64,000 nt of DNA from Monodelphis domestica (lineage: Eukaryota; Chordata; Mammalia; Didelphimorphia; Didelphidae), in the NCBI RefSeq assembly GCF_027887165.1, contig NC_077232.1:54794788-54858787 (forward strand), in the 5' to 3' direction. Positions 1 to 10,438 of the stretch are shown here, in pieces. The notes under the pieces were generated by a model. It was not told the origin of the DNA and did no database searches. It saw only the letters and a list, made by a program, of their open reading frames with translations. The position numbers and the translations under genes were made by a program. Within the stretch, counting starts at the first letter, position 1, and each line of letters opens with the position of its first letter.

Positions 1-284
1 CACATAAAAATCTGGAAAAAATGGAAAAAGTATGGAAAAACTAGGCACAGAACAATATCTTATGCCATGTACCTAGATGAAGTCTAAATGAACATATAAT
101 TGAGAAATAAAGGATAAGATCATAAACAAATTAGGGGAGAAATAGTTTACTTGTCAGTATAAAGGAAGGATAAAGGATAAAGGAAGAATATATGACCAAA
201 TAAGACACAGAGAACATTTTGAGATTTAAAATCTTACATATCACTGTTAGATAGGCTAATATGACAAAAAAAAGGTGATAAATG

Positions 285-860
285 TTGGAGGAGATGTTAC
301 AAAATTGGGACAGTAATACACTACTGGTGTAGCTATGAATTGATATAACCATTGAGGAGAGCAATTTGGAACCATGCCCAAAGGGCCAAATAAAAGTATT
401 CATTCACTTTGACCCAGCAACACCACTACTAGGTCTATATCACCAAAATATCAAAGGTAAGGGTAAAGGATCTACTTTGTACCAAATTATTTATAGCAGC
501 TCTTTTTTTGTTGTTGCTGTAGCAAAGAATTACAGGGATTTCCATCCGTTGAGGAATGGTTGAACATGTTGTGGTATATGCTTGTTATACAAAATTGCCA
601 TAAGAAATGAAAATCTGATAAAAAAATTAAAAACCTGAATATGAACTGATACAAAGTGAAGTGAGCAGAACCAGGAGAATGTTGCATACATTAGCAAAAT
701 TGTATGGTGAAAGGTGTTCTCCATTGCTATGGAATGAACTGACAGAGCCTGAATGCAGATTGAAGTGTACTTTATTTCCTTTGTCAGTTTTTTTCTTGTA
801 TAAATTATGTTTTTTTCACATGATGAATACAAAAATACATATTAAATGATAGCACATGTA
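285..860 (+). mobile_element. Old LINE-1 3' end fragment
   Basis: The plus strand resembles the C-terminal part of L1 ORF2 and the start of the 3' UTR. Words such as TTTGACCCAGCAA and GAGCAATTTGGAAC match the same region of the full-length L1 at 37.3-37.7 kb, but stops and indels are frequent. It is 5' truncated and its edges are approximate. Confidence 0.75.
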
Positions 861-1039
861 TAATAAACTGTATCAATTTATGAACTGTTTTGGAGATGGA
901 AAAAGGCAGCAATGGAGCCAGAGAACATGAACCACAAAATGTCAGAAAACAACTATTAAAAATTAAATCTACATATAATTGACTAAAGTATAAAAAATGA
1001 AAATGTTCATTTCTCTAGTCAGTAGTGATTTAGGACATT

Positions 1040-1655
1040 TTTTTCAAGTGACTTGATAGCTTTGATTTCTTTTGTTGAAAACTTATCATATCCTTTGACC
1101 ATTTTTCAAATGAGGAATGTTTCTTATTTTTATAATTTAGTTGAGTTTCTTATATATTTGAGAAATAAGGCCTTTATCAGAGAAACTTACTGTCAATTTC
1201 CCACCCACTTCCCTCCAGTTTCCTGCTTTTCATTTAATTTTGGCTGCATTGACTTTTGTTTCTGAAAAATCTTTTGAATTTCATGTAATTAAAATGATCC
1301 ATTTTGTTTCCTCAGTCATATTTTCTATCTCTTATAGGGTCATAAAAGTTCCTTTATTCATAAATCTGCAAGATAAATTTTGGCATGCTCCTCTAATTTA
1401 CTTATGTCATTCCTTATGCCTGACTCATGTGACTATCTTCAAGGCCTGTTATTTAACATAATTAATTTTTATTTCATATGGTTTGAAAAAGGTCCATTCA
1501 ATATTTCTGATTTTCTGCATGTTGAAGTTTTATGACCCAATACATAGTCATTTTAAAAGTTTTGCTGAATTTTATTTATAATTAGAATTAGTTCTTAATC
1601 ATTTGTGAATATTAAGTTTGGTGACTCATTTTATAAAATTAACTCCAACATCACC
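1040..1655 (-). mobile_element. Old LINE-1 ORF2 fragment, antisense
   Basis: The plus strand reads like the complement of L1 ORF2 downstream of the reverse transcriptase, including GAGAAATAAGGCCTTTATCAGAG and a stretch resembling the antisense L1 at 38.6-39.1 kb. No open frame remains. Borders are approximate. Confidence 0.7.
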
Positions 1656-2368
1656 TTGTGTTGTGAGGCCAATTTGGAACAGTAAGCAAATCTGTGGAAT
1701 GCAAACAAAAATTGAATGGAAAGCAGATTGCCTCTTGCAACATATAACAAATAAGGCTAAGTGGTAAAGCAACAGCTAAAGTCAGCAGAGATCTTAGTTA
1801 CTGAACTGTTATACCAAAATTTGGAGTATTTATGTACACAACATACCTTTGTACAGGCCCTTTTATTCTCATCTATGGCTATTGACAATGCTCACCAATT
1901 TTGAAAATATTCAGAAAACACACAGCGGAATATTGTCAAATTATGAAAATCACAATTCAATCACCATTTAACAATAACACCTACTAATTACAGGAACAAA
2001 ATAGTACAAATGTTATACTTCTTCCTCTTAAACCTGGTCTAATAATGAATTTACTCAATACATACTACTGCATCAAAGAAAATCTTTTATAAAAATATAT
2101 TCTGTTTATAAATAAAATAGTTTCCCCCATACTACCCATTTATTGACCCAATCAATAAAATGCAACACTATGTATGTTCTTCTTTAAATAAAAAAAAAAA
2201 AAGATATCAGGAGATGGACCACTTGGGACTATTCACCCAAGGAAAGGAAGTAAGAAGCAAGCCCTGAATTAATAGAACGTTAAAAGTATAGGCATACTTC
2301 AACTTCATTTTCATTCATATACACCAGCACTAGGAGAGGATATCTATTGAGGACTATTTTTACTTCGA
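1656..2368. other. Gene-free stretch 3' of the V-ATPase C retrogene
   Basis: AT-rich sequence without a recognisable gene or clear repeat. It is the downstream flank, and possibly the 3' UTR, of the minus-strand retrogene at 2369-3505. No poly-T run marking the retrogene poly-A tail is visible. The A-run at 2189-2203 is on the wrong strand for that, so the insertion is probably old. Confidence 0.4.
2139..2144 (-). terminator. Candidate polyadenylation signal of the V-ATPase C retrogene
   Basis: TTTATT on the plus strand gives AATAAA on the minus strand, about 225 bases past the retrogene stop codon. Such hexamers are common in AT-rich DNA, so this is only a candidate. Confidence 0.25.
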
Positions 2369-3505
2369 TTAGAGTAGAGAGCAATCTATGTTGAGGTACA
2401 CATAGGGATAATAGTCCTCTTTATCCATGACAAATTCTGGAGCACTCAAAGAATTATCAGTTACAAATTCGTTATCAACCAAGTGTTTGTACAAATCATT
2501 CAAAACTTCCCTCAGTTTCTTCTTGGCTCTCACATTGGGTTTAAGTAACATTGCCTGGAAGTTCACTGGTAGTCCATATCTTAAAACAGATTCAACATAA
2601 ATTCTTAATGCCTTCACGTGAATCCAGGATATAAAAGCTTCACTGAAATTCAATTGCAGCCACCGAAATAGCGGTCCAAAATTCTTCTTCTTTTCACCGA
2701 GGGCATTGGAGAGCGCTTCAGATTCTTTTTTCATCACTTCTTCATCATAAAAAAACTCACGAATCATGAACTGCTTTTCTCTGGCCAAAGCTGTGAAATC
2801 GTTCACTTTATTTTTAAATAAGGTAACATTGCACAGGTAAGCTTCGGTGTCCTGCGAGATAATGCTGCTAGACCTCGGGACTACGAAATCAGTCAATGTT
2901 TCATAGCACTTGAGCCACTTATCATGGATTTCCTTTGGAACTACCACCAATATGGTGATGAGATATTCCGAATCAAGGACAAAGTCCTCTTTCTTTACAA
3001 TGTCTGCTAGACTTTTAGTTAAAAAAGTTCCTTCCTGTTTTTTTTCCAAACTTTTTACATTCTCTCTCAGTTTCTCATAGGCAGCTGTTCTGCTATTGAA
3101 GTCATTGTCAATTTGGTGTACTTCTTTTTCAATCATTTCGCAAATAACCCTCATGGACGCTGTGATTGGAAACTTGGCCATATCCCATTGGAAGTTTGTT
3201 AGATATGTAATTATGTCATTTTCCTTAGCCAACAGAATTTCACCAATTTTGTCTTTGGCATTGCCTATCAGTAATGAGGAGACATATTTGACTATGTTCC
3301 TGTTAAGCTTAGTCACAAATTCATCCAGAACCTTCAAATGATCTGATAATTCAACTAAAACATCCAGTATCCCAATCTTTAATTGGGGAATGTTGAACTT
3401 TACATTAGTAGAGAGATTAGCTGGGAGTGTTGCTGCCTGTAGTCTTTCCCATGTTTCCTGGCATGATTTCTCCCCAGGAGCTGAAATGAGCCAGAATTCA
3501 GTCAT
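2369..3505 (-). CDS. Intact V-ATPase subunit C1-like retrogene
   Basis: This is a single uninterrupted 378-codon frame matching V-type proton ATPase subunit C along its whole length. In the family, subunit C sits in the cytosolic V1 sector, joins the peripheral stalks to the membrane-bound subunit a, and controls V1-Vo assembly. The start is the ATG at 3505-3503, giving MTEFWLISAPGEK, the family N-terminus. Position -3 is A, and the frame above it has no ATG. Conserved blocks seen include FQWDMAKFPI, QIDNDFNSRTAAY, VKKEDFVLDSEYL, VVPRSS, YLCNVTLF, NFSEAFISWIHVKALR and VESVLRYGLPVNFQAMLL. Compared from memory it fits ATP6V1C1 better than ATP6V1C2 (about 55-60 percent identity by eye, not computed). 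Human C1 has 382 residues. The parental gene has many introns and this copy has none, so it arose by retrotransposition. The change is concentrated in family-variable stretches, which suggests selection on the protein. The alternative is a recently silenced copy. Confidence 0.9.
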   Translation of the reverse strand: MTEFWLISAPGEKSCQETWERLQAATLPANLSTNVKFNIPQLKIGILDVLVELSDHLKVLDEFVTKLNRNIVKYVSSLLIGNAKDKIGEILLAKENDIITYLTNFQWDMAKFPITASMRVICEMIEKEVHQIDNDFNSRTAAYEKLRENVKSLEKKQEGTFLTKSLADIVKKEDFVLDSEYLITILVVVPKEIHDKWLKCYETLTDFVVPRSSSIISQDTEAYLCNVTLFKNKVNDFTALAREKQFMIREFFYDEEVMKKESEALSNALGEKKKNFGPLFRWLQLNFSEAFISWIHVKALRIYVESVLRYGLPVNFQAMLLKPNVRAKKKLREVLNDLYKHLVDNEFVTDNSLSAPEFVMDKEDYYPYVYLNIDCSLL

Positions 3506-3549
3506 GCTTAGAAAGGAATTTTTCTCTAAACAAGATTGGTAAGGCAATG

Positions 3550-3689
3550 CTGGCAAAAGAGAGAGGGGGCGGGATGGGGGAGGGGAAGAGGAGAGGGAGA
3601 GAGGGGGAAGGGGAGAGGAAAAGGGGAAGAGGGAGAGAAAGGATTTAGTAATTCAGCTCTTCATATCAAGTCCTTGACCTGAGCCTCAC
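3550..3689 (-). other. Possible 5' UTR intron of the retrogene
   Basis: Read on the minus strand, a long C/T-rich run ends in CTCTCTTTTGCCAG, a textbook polypyrimidine tract plus AG acceptor, 44 bases before the retrogene ATG. CCA|GTGAGG about 140 bases further upstream could serve as donor. Acquired untranslated exons are a known route by which retrogenes gain expression. The donor choice is a guess and no transcript evidence exists here. Confidence 0.3.
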
Positions 3690-3860
3690 TGGCAAGAATC
3701 TTGACCACCAGGGTAGGTGCGCTTGCGCGCTTGCCCACTGAGGGAGAAGAAGGTTGGGAAAGGAGGAGGAGGTGGGGGGAGGGGAAGGAGAGAGAAAAAA
3801 GGTGGGGGAGGGGGAAGTGGGTGGGGCAAAGGAAGGAAAGAGAAAGGAAAGGCAGCTTTG
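3560..3860. repeat. Purine-rich low-complexity tract
   Basis: Two G/A-rich blocks on the plus strand (about 3560-3640 and 3740-3860), with a mixed-sequence segment between, are made of imperfect GGGGAGAGGGA-type words. Open frames seen here encode only G, E, R and K and are artefacts. A GGGCGG Sp1-like core lies at about 3567. Confidence 0.8.
3718..3729. promoter_or_regulatory. NRF1-like site upstream of the retrogene
   Basis: The minus strand reads CGCGCAAGCGCA, which fits the NRF1 consensus YGCGCAYGCGCR at 11 of 12 positions. It is the densest CpG cluster for kilobases around, about 210 bases upstream of the retrogene ATG, with no TATA box evident. NRF1 and Sp1 sites are common in TATA-less housekeeping and germ-cell promoters. 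The promoter role is inferred. Confidence 0.35.
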
Positions 3861-4140
3861 CCAATGTGGAGTTTCCGGATGCCTGTCAATCAGTGAGGCT
3901 CCTCCTCCTTTCAGAGACCCATTGTTGATGTCACTTTTCTTTCTCCCCAGTTCATCTGGTCTGTGGCTTAAGCTTATTTGAGCTCATCCTTTCCAGACAC
4001 TGTAGTGCTGGGCAGTATATATTTGTGAAGGTGCCCTGTGCAGCTGAGAAAAAGGTACAGCCCTTTGTAGGGTCCTTCACTTTTGTCCCAAGGTCTCCCC
4101 AATCTTACTTTTCAAAGATTATATTTCTCTCCTGAACATC

Positions 4141-4670
4141 TTTTTTTTTTTTAAGTTTTTAAAACATTATTTTATTTGGTCATTTTCATACATTGTTCAT
4201 TGGAAACAGATCATTTTCTTTTCCTCCTCCCCAACCCCCCCCCCCCCCACCCCTTCCCTAGCAGATGCGCGATTCCTCTGGTTATCACATGTGTCCTTGC
4301 TCTGAACCCATTTCCTTGTTGTTGGTTATTTGCATTAGGGCGCTCTTTTAGCATCTCTCCTCCATCATGTCCCCTCAACCTCTGTAGTCAAGCAGTTGCT
4401 TTTCCTTGGTATTTTTACTCCCTCAGTTTGTCCTCTGCTTGAGGATAGTTTTTATTTTTATTTTTTTTTTTTTCCTCGTAGATCGCTGCAGGTTGTTCAG
4501 GGACATTGTAAAGCCATTACTGGAGAAGTCCATTACGTTCTCTTGTACCACAATGTGTCAGTCTCTGTGTACAATGTCTTCCTGGTTCTGCTCCTTTCAC
4601 TCTGCATCACTTCCTGGAGGTTGTTCCAGTATCCATGGAATTCCTCTACTTTATTATTCCTTTTAGCACA
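4141..4670 (-). mobile_element. 5'-truncated LINE-1, antisense
   Basis: It starts at a poly-T (the complement of the L1 poly-A tail) and runs through the complement of the L1 3' UTR. It includes the C-homopolymer matching the G-run of the full-length L1 at about 38050, then the end of ORF2. It is closely similar to 37.64-38.12 kb, so it is relatively young. A target duplication of about ACATCTT is possible but short. Confidence 0.85.
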
Positions 4671-4964
4671 TCTTCTTTTTTTAATGGTTAGATTTATCTA
4701 ACCCTGAGAGGGCAATATCCAAGGTTTCTTCTAGGATAGTTTTAAAGGCTTTCCTCCTGCCACTCATTTAGCTTTTCTTTTAAGAATTTTGATGCCCCCC
4801 CCCCAAAAAAAAGAATCTGAGTGCCAACAGATCTAAATCTGTTTATAATAAACAGCATGCTTTAAAGATGGAGAGGGGACTAAAAAAAGAATTTGGGTGC
4901 TATGCCATTTTACATATATGTTTAGTATTGGTCTTCATTTTTTATGGTACCTTTTTTAAAACAC

Positions 4965-5150
4965 TTATAGTCTGTCTTAGAATCAATAATACTAAGTATC
5001 AATTTTGAGGCAGAAGAACTAGAAGGGCTAGCAGTGGGGTTAAGTAATTTACCCAGGGTCATAAAACTAGGAAGTGTCTGAGGTCACATTTGAATCCAGG
5101 ACTCCCCACCTTCAGGCCTGGCTCTCAATCTACTGCCCCTCTCTGGTACC
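4965..5150 (-). mobile_element. tRNA-related marsupial SINE, antisense
   Basis: The plus strand shows the complement of the SINE body: an AGAATCAATA motif, then GGGTTAAGTAATTTACCCAGGGTC, then TTTGAATCCAGGACTCC matching a B-box region in reverse. It is the same family as the copy at 5946-6149 but more diverged. Confidence 0.8.
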
Positions 5151-5164
5151 TTTTAATAAAATAT

Positions 5165-5935
5165 AGTTTCCCTGTGATTATCTCTTTTACTTAGATCTAT
5201 ATTTCCCTTCATCTTGTCTGAGATCATGATTGCTAGCTAATTTAAAAAATATATTTTTACCTTAATTGAAGCATAATAGTTTTTGTTCCAGTACCATATT
5301 TTAATTGTGTCTGTTTCAAGTGCATTCTTTGTAAACAACATTACTGTTTCAGGGATTCTAATCCACTGTGTGGTCTGCTTCCATTTTATGGGTTAGTTCA
5401 CCCCATTCCCATTTAATGATTATTGTGTATTTCCCTCTCTTCCATTTTCTTTTGTTTGACCTTTTCTATCTCCTTTTATCTTCTTGTCTCCTCTAAAGTC
5501 TTTTGCTTTTGATTACTGAGGGCCAGCCTCTACACTTCCCCCTGCCCCCCACCTTGACAAAGACTTTCTCTTCTAACCTCCTAAATTGTCTTGAGTGAGA
5601 AAAATGTCTCCCTATTTTTTGTTGACTTTCATACTCCAAAATTTGATTTTAGGTAAAGTTGTTTAGAAAAGAATATTGTGAAAACTCAACTATGATTCTT
5701 TGACCCTGCTATCTTGACTTTCAATTTCTCTTGATATTCTATCTAATTTCCTGATACAAGTATAAGGAGTGAGAAAGAATTAGGAATTTACATTGCCATT
5801 TATATTGCCTTCCCTCTTTCATATAAACCTCTTGATCACTTCTTTTCCTTATTCTTTTATCTTCATCTTCTTTCTTTTCTCTTATCCTTAATCCCTTTCA
5901 CCCTATTCTCATTTAGTACAAAGGTTTAATTAAAA
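5165..5935 (-). mobile_element. Probable old LINE-1 ORF2 remnant, antisense
   Basis: Words such as GTAAACAACATTACTG and CCATTCCCATTTAATGATTATTGTG resemble antisense L1 ORF2 around the region between endonuclease and reverse transcriptase. Homology is weak by eye and the borders are uncertain. Confidence 0.4.
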
Positions 5936-5945
5936 ACCAATAGGA

Positions 5946-6149
5946 GGGGGCAGCTGGGTGGCTCAGTGGATTGAGAGCCAGTACCAGAGACAGGAGATCC
6001 TAGATTCAAATTTGACCTCAGAAACTTCCCAGCTGTGTGACCCTGGGTAAGTCACTTGAGCCCCATTGCCTATCCCTTACCAGTCTTCTGCCTTAGAACC
6101 AATACACAGTATTGATTCTAAGACTGAAGTTAAGGGTTTTAAAAAAAAG
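5946..6149 (+). mobile_element. tRNA-related marsupial SINE with target duplication
   Basis: This is a full-length SINE. The head reads GGGGGCAGCTGGGTGGCTCAG, followed by the A-box and B-box-like GATTCAAATTTGACC, the CORE-like GTGTGACCCTGGGTAAGTCAC and an A-rich tail. CAATAGGA flanks it at 5938-5945 and 6150-6157, a clean 8-bp target duplication typical of L1-mediated insertion. The family resembles the abundant opossum SINE1. Confidence 0.92.
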
Positions 6150-6429
6150 CAATAGGAATCTGTTAAATCCATTCTAATACAATGCCACAAACTACAGTTC
6201 TATACTTAGGCAGAGCCATATTAAACATACCTTTCTGGAAAATTAATATTAATTTATCTTCCTTTTTGGCCTCCCAGAATCCTTTGATTTGAAAAGCTCA
6301 GTTTGATTTTAGGGCTGAAACTTGAACTGTGACTCCCCAAGGTGATGGGTAGGGTCCTCCATTCTTTTGCCTAGCTATCCTGTCTTTGTTAAAGGAAGGC
6401 AAGGTTGGACCTGCTCCTTGTTTATCTTT

Positions 6430-7235
6430 GTTATTTTTTAAAGATATACCAATTACATGTAATAATTTTTCACATACGTTTTCTAAAGTTATATGATCCA
6501 TAGTGTCTCCTTCCCAAAGATGAGTAATTTGATCTGGTTTTACATGAATTACCATACAAAACACTTCCATATTTTTCATTTTTCTAACAGGATAGTTATA
6601 TAAAACCCAAACCTCAAAATAATAACCCACATAAACTAAAGTGAAAAATTATATGATTTGATCTGCATTCTGCCTCCATCAGTTCTTTCTCTGGAGATGG
6701 ATAGCATTCTTTGCCATAAGTCCTTCAGAATTGTCCTGGAACATTGTATTTCTAAGAGTACCTAAGTGTTTTCCAATTGATCATTCCGCAATGTTTCAGT
6801 TACTACATACGATGTTCTTCTGATTCCACTTATTTCATTCTGTATCACTTCATGTAGGTCTTTCAGGTCCTTCTGAAATTATCTTGTTCATCATTTTTCA
6901 TAGCACCATTGTAACCCATCACCATCATATACTCCAGATTGTTCAGCCATTCCCCAATTGATGGATAGATATCCCTTTACTTTCCAATTCTTTGCCACCA
7001 CAAAAAGAGCTGCTATAAATATTTTTTATACAAGTAGGATCTTCTCCCCACTTAAAAAAAAAGCCTTTTGGAATAAAAACCTAGTAGTGATATTGTTGCA
7101 TCAAAGGGTATGCACTGTTTTTTATAGCCTATTCAAATTACCCTTAAGAATGGATTAGTTCACAGCTTCAGCAACCATCACTTCTTTATCTTCAAACCTG
7201 GATTCTCTTAGGTAATGAAGTTGATCACCTAAGCA
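6430..7235 (-). mobile_element. Old LINE-1 3' part, antisense
   Basis: The plus strand carries ATTGTTCAGCCATTCCCCAATTGATGG, the complement of the L1 segment at about 37.58 kb, then CACAAAAAGAGCTGCTATAAAT and GATATTGTTGCATCAAAGGG in collinear order. Many indels mark an older copy. The 110-codon minus-strand frame at 6298-6630 falls largely inside it and is not a gene. Confidence 0.8.
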
Positions 7236-7880
7236 GAGCCATATTGGGTCATATGGCAAGGCTTTAGAAACTCCTGGAGTCTGGAAGACCAGCCTCTTGT
7301 CTTGATTGAGGTCGGAGTCATTCAATCAGAGACACTTTGGAAGAGTATAAATTGATGAAAGAGACTGCAAGTCAGCCCTTTTTCCTAGAACCTTGGACTA
7401 AAGAGGTGGCAAGTTCTGGCTCTGAGTTTGCTCAACTGCTTCTGCTTCTCTCTGCCTTTCTGTCTCTGTCTGTGGCTCTCTCCTGCCCCACCCCACTTTT
7501 TACTATTTAAAAAATAATAAAAATTAGGGAATGGCCCTGGAAGTTTTAATTGTTTCACATGTCACAATGAGTTTAAATTTAAGATTATATGAAGATACTA
7601 GAAAGTCATTCCCATTCAAGAAAAGACAACCTTTAATAATAAGAAAGCACTTTCTGTTGTATTATGTCTATCAAGTACATGAACATTTCCAGTCCCAGAA
7701 TCTATGGAGAGAAAGCATGCTTCTCTCTCTATAAAGCCAAGCAATGAAATAGCAAATGAGATAACATGATGAAGAGTCCATAGTGACATAAATATCTTAA
7801 GACAAAGGGCTCCTTGGAGGAAGAGATAATTTTTTTCTTCTTATGCCAAATGAACATAGATTGATTGGTGTATGGCATCT
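7236..7880. other. Unassigned sequence
   Basis: No gene is recognised. A TATAAA-like box (about 7344) and AATAAAAA (about 7516) bracket a pyrimidine-rich stretch in a way that can occur in solitary LTR fossils, but no paired ends or internal region support that. Confidence 0.3.
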
Positions 7881-7884
7881 TAGA

Positions 7885-8075
7885 AATTATAGATCTACAG
7901 ACTGAAAGGGACTTCAATTCCAACATTTTCCTCTATGATATGAGGAAACCAAGGCACAAAGAACTTCAATGACTTGTCAAAGCTCAAACAAGTAACAAGC
8001 ACCAAAGGCAGCATTTGAACCATGGTATTCTAACTTTAAAGCCACTTCTTATTTGCTGTACCATATTGTTTTTTC
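7885..8075 (-). mobile_element. MIR SINE, antisense
   Basis: The collinear series GAAAGGGACTTCAATTCCAAC, GATATGAGGAAACCAAGGC, TGACTTGTCAAAGCTC and GCATTTGAACCATGG matches the complement of the MIR consensus as remembered. Confidence 0.75.
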
Positions 8076-8359
8076 TACATCCAAGACCATTAAACTACAT
8101 ATTTTCAGACTATGAAGTTTCAGTTCAAAATGTCCAACATAATTTACTCTTCTGTTGTTCCTATACTAAAATTTTGGTTGTATAGTATTTAGATGCTCCT
8201 CCTACCTCCTTCCTTCTCCCACATTCCAGGGAAGAATGAGCTTATAAGGATATTGTCTAGAAAAGAGTTATATTGTGTTCTTTGCTATGGGATTTTAACT
8301 ATAAATGCAGTTAGGAAGCATGAATTTTTAATAGATACATTATTTTGAATTGCATGATA

Positions 8360-8570
8360 AGCAGTGTGTCATTGTGGCTAGATGGCTTTAGAGTCATGAA
8401 GACCTATGTTCAAGTAATACCTCTTAGACACACTACCTATCTGGTCATGGGCCAATCACAACTTTGTTGTACCTCAAGTCACTTTTTAAAACCATGAGTA
8501 AAAGTGAATTATCAATCTGCATGAGTTTTTCCATGTAGGAAAATCTTACCTCAATAAAATTCTGGATCCA
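8360..8570 (+). mobile_element. CORE-SINE/MIR-like element
   Basis: A damaged tRNA-like head (GTGTCATTGTGGCTAGATGG) is followed by ATGTTCAAGTAATACCTC and GGTCATGGGCCAATCAC, in the order expected for a CORE-type SINE. The tail is A-rich. Confidence 0.6.
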
Positions 8571-8879
8571 AGTGGAAGAAAAAAGGAAACAAAAAAAGAC
8601 AAAAAATAGTAATGATGCCCATTGTTAAAGGACTTGATCTCCACCATGAATTAGGTTTCCATTTTGAATCTCACTGTTGCTGTTTCTCTTCTCTAAAAAT
8701 CTATTGCCTCCAAGGGAATAGAAAGTCCTCTACATATATTTTCTCCTCTTTACCCCCCCCCCATGGTGAACAGATATTAAAGGATTACTTTTTTGTACCA
8801 TAGATTGACTGGTCAGCACCAAGCAGTGCCATTTTAACTGTTTGACATGACCTTTATTATTCATCTAGAGTAGAAAAAG

Positions 8880-9450
8880 TGCTTTCCCCTGAGGCTCCTC
8901 ATTCTCACCCAATTGGCAACACCACCTTCCATCCCTGGTTATCCTCTTCTATTCACCCTTTTTTCCAACTCACAACTCAGTCTGTTATCTGAACATTTCC
9001 ACCTTTGCACAGGCTGATCTGAATGCCCACAACACATTCCCTTCCAAACTTTCTTGAGATTCAACCATCAGAAGACTTTCTTGATCCTTCTTAGATGTTA
9101 GTGTTCATGCTCTTCCTCAAATTAACATATATTTAGTTATCATGTTTGGTTTATTGGATAGAGTTGAAATCAACCAGAAAACTTGTCTTCAGGAACTAAT
9201 TTTGATTTATATTTTGGATTGTGTCTTTGAACAGTCAGTGAAATGTTCTGTGCCTTAGGCAATTCTAGGAGCTCATAAGAAATTGCAGATCTTCTTTGGT
9301 TAAAGAATTGTCTTCCTTGGGAGTTGACTATAATGAAAACATAGATTTAGTGAAACATTTTCCTGAAGTAGAGTTTATATTCCTTAAGGGGAGGAACAGT
9401 ATAGGTTTTGGTTTGTATGATGCTTGGTATAATACCCTTTTACAGTAATT
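8880..9450 (+). mobile_element. LINE-2 3' region fragments
   Basis: GCACAGGCTGATCTGAATGC, followed about 400 bases later by TATTCCTTAAGGGGAGGAACAG, matches the order of the L2 3' end. The sequence between is decayed. No open frame remains. Confidence 0.6.
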
Positions 9451-9954
9451 TATAGTTCATTTTAAACCTTGGGTCAACATAATGGTCTATCAATTTCATG
9501 TCCCCCACTCCTTTCTCCCCCTCTCCCCAACTTTCTTGTTACTTTCAGGAGTGTATTCTAGATGAAAATTTGGGATTTCAATCAAAACTACTCAATGCCC
9601 CTAGTTAGGATTATTCCTAACATTTTAGATAAAGTTCTGATTTTTTTTGCCTTAATGTACATTTATATATCTAGTTATTTCCTGTACTCGTTGTGGTTGA
9701 GGCAAAATTTAGGTCTCCAAAAACCTATTTTTAAGTGAACCAAAATATTACATTCCCCAATATGATGATAGCTAGGGATAAGGAAAGAAACCTGGATAAA
9801 GAATAGACTTATTACTAGAATTTCTCAGTTTTAGAGGAGGTATATATACCTAGTGATATCAGCTCATGACTTCTCTGAAATATTTGTAGGGTCATTAGCC
9901 TTCCTGGATTTGTGTCTTTTCTGTCATAGTTAAACCCTCCTTTTTTAATTACAA

Positions 9955-10125
9955 AAATTAAACCCTTACCTTCTTTTGTAGAATCAATACTATCCATTGG
10001 TTCCAAGGCAGAAGAGCAGTAAGGGCTAGGCAATAATATTTAAGTGATTTGTCTAGGATCACATAGCTAGGAAGTATTTAAGGTCAGATTTAAACCCAAG
10101 AACTCCCACCATTCCTGTACTTTTT
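9955..10125 (-). mobile_element. tRNA-related marsupial SINE, antisense
   Basis: The complement of the SINE tail and body is visible: CTTACCTTCTTTTGTAGAATC, GGTTCCAAGGCAGAAGAGC, GATCACATAGCTAGGAAG. It is the same family as the copy at 5946-6149. Confidence 0.8.
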
Positions 10126-10212
10126 AGGTGGATAAAGGATTAAAGTAGAATGCTTGATTGGGGAAAAACATTAAAAAATTAAGAAAAATTTGTCTAAAAT
10201 GCTATATTTAAA

Positions 10213-10236
10213 AACAACAACAACAACAACAACAAC
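10213..10236. repeat. (AAC)8 microsatellite
   Basis: A perfect run of AAC trinucleotides. Confidence 0.97.
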
Positions 10237-10316
10237 CTTGTTCTTCTGCTAACCAGAAATAGCATTTCTTCCCATCTCTTCCCTCAATGTGACAGGGTAG
10301 AATTTGATATGATCTC

Positions 10317-10318
10317 TG

Positions 10319-10349
<31 letters not shown>

Positions 10350-10383
10350 GTATGTGTCTGTCTCTCTGTCCTCTGTCTCTCTT

Positions 10384-10436
<53 letters not shown>
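10317..10436. repeat. Compound (TG)n microsatellite
   Basis: Two long TG runs are separated by an interrupted TATG/TCTC segment. The second run is about 50 bases without interruption. A 67-codon C/V frame across it is an artefact. Confidence 0.97.

Positions 10437-10438
<2 letters not shown>

Noticed and set aside
3506-3556. Extension of the V-ATPase C frame upstream of MTEFWLIS
   Set aside because: The frame stays open for 17 codons but has no ATG, and it crosses a likely splice acceptor. The family N-terminus starts exactly at the ATG 3505-3503.
3701-3981. Overlapping frames rich in Gly, Glu, Arg and Lys
   Set aside because: They arise from the purine-rich low-complexity tract and have no domain.
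5946-6149. Possible tRNA gene
   Set aside because: The A- and B-box-like words belong to a SINE with poly-A tail and target duplication. No cloverleaf of a functional tRNA is formed.
6298-6630. 110-codon minus-strand frame
   Set aside because: It lies mostly within an antisense, decayed L1 and matches no protein family.
7236-7530. Possible solitary LTR fossil
   Set aside because: Only a TATA-like box and an AATAAA-like word are present. There are no paired ends, no internal region and no family match that could be supported.
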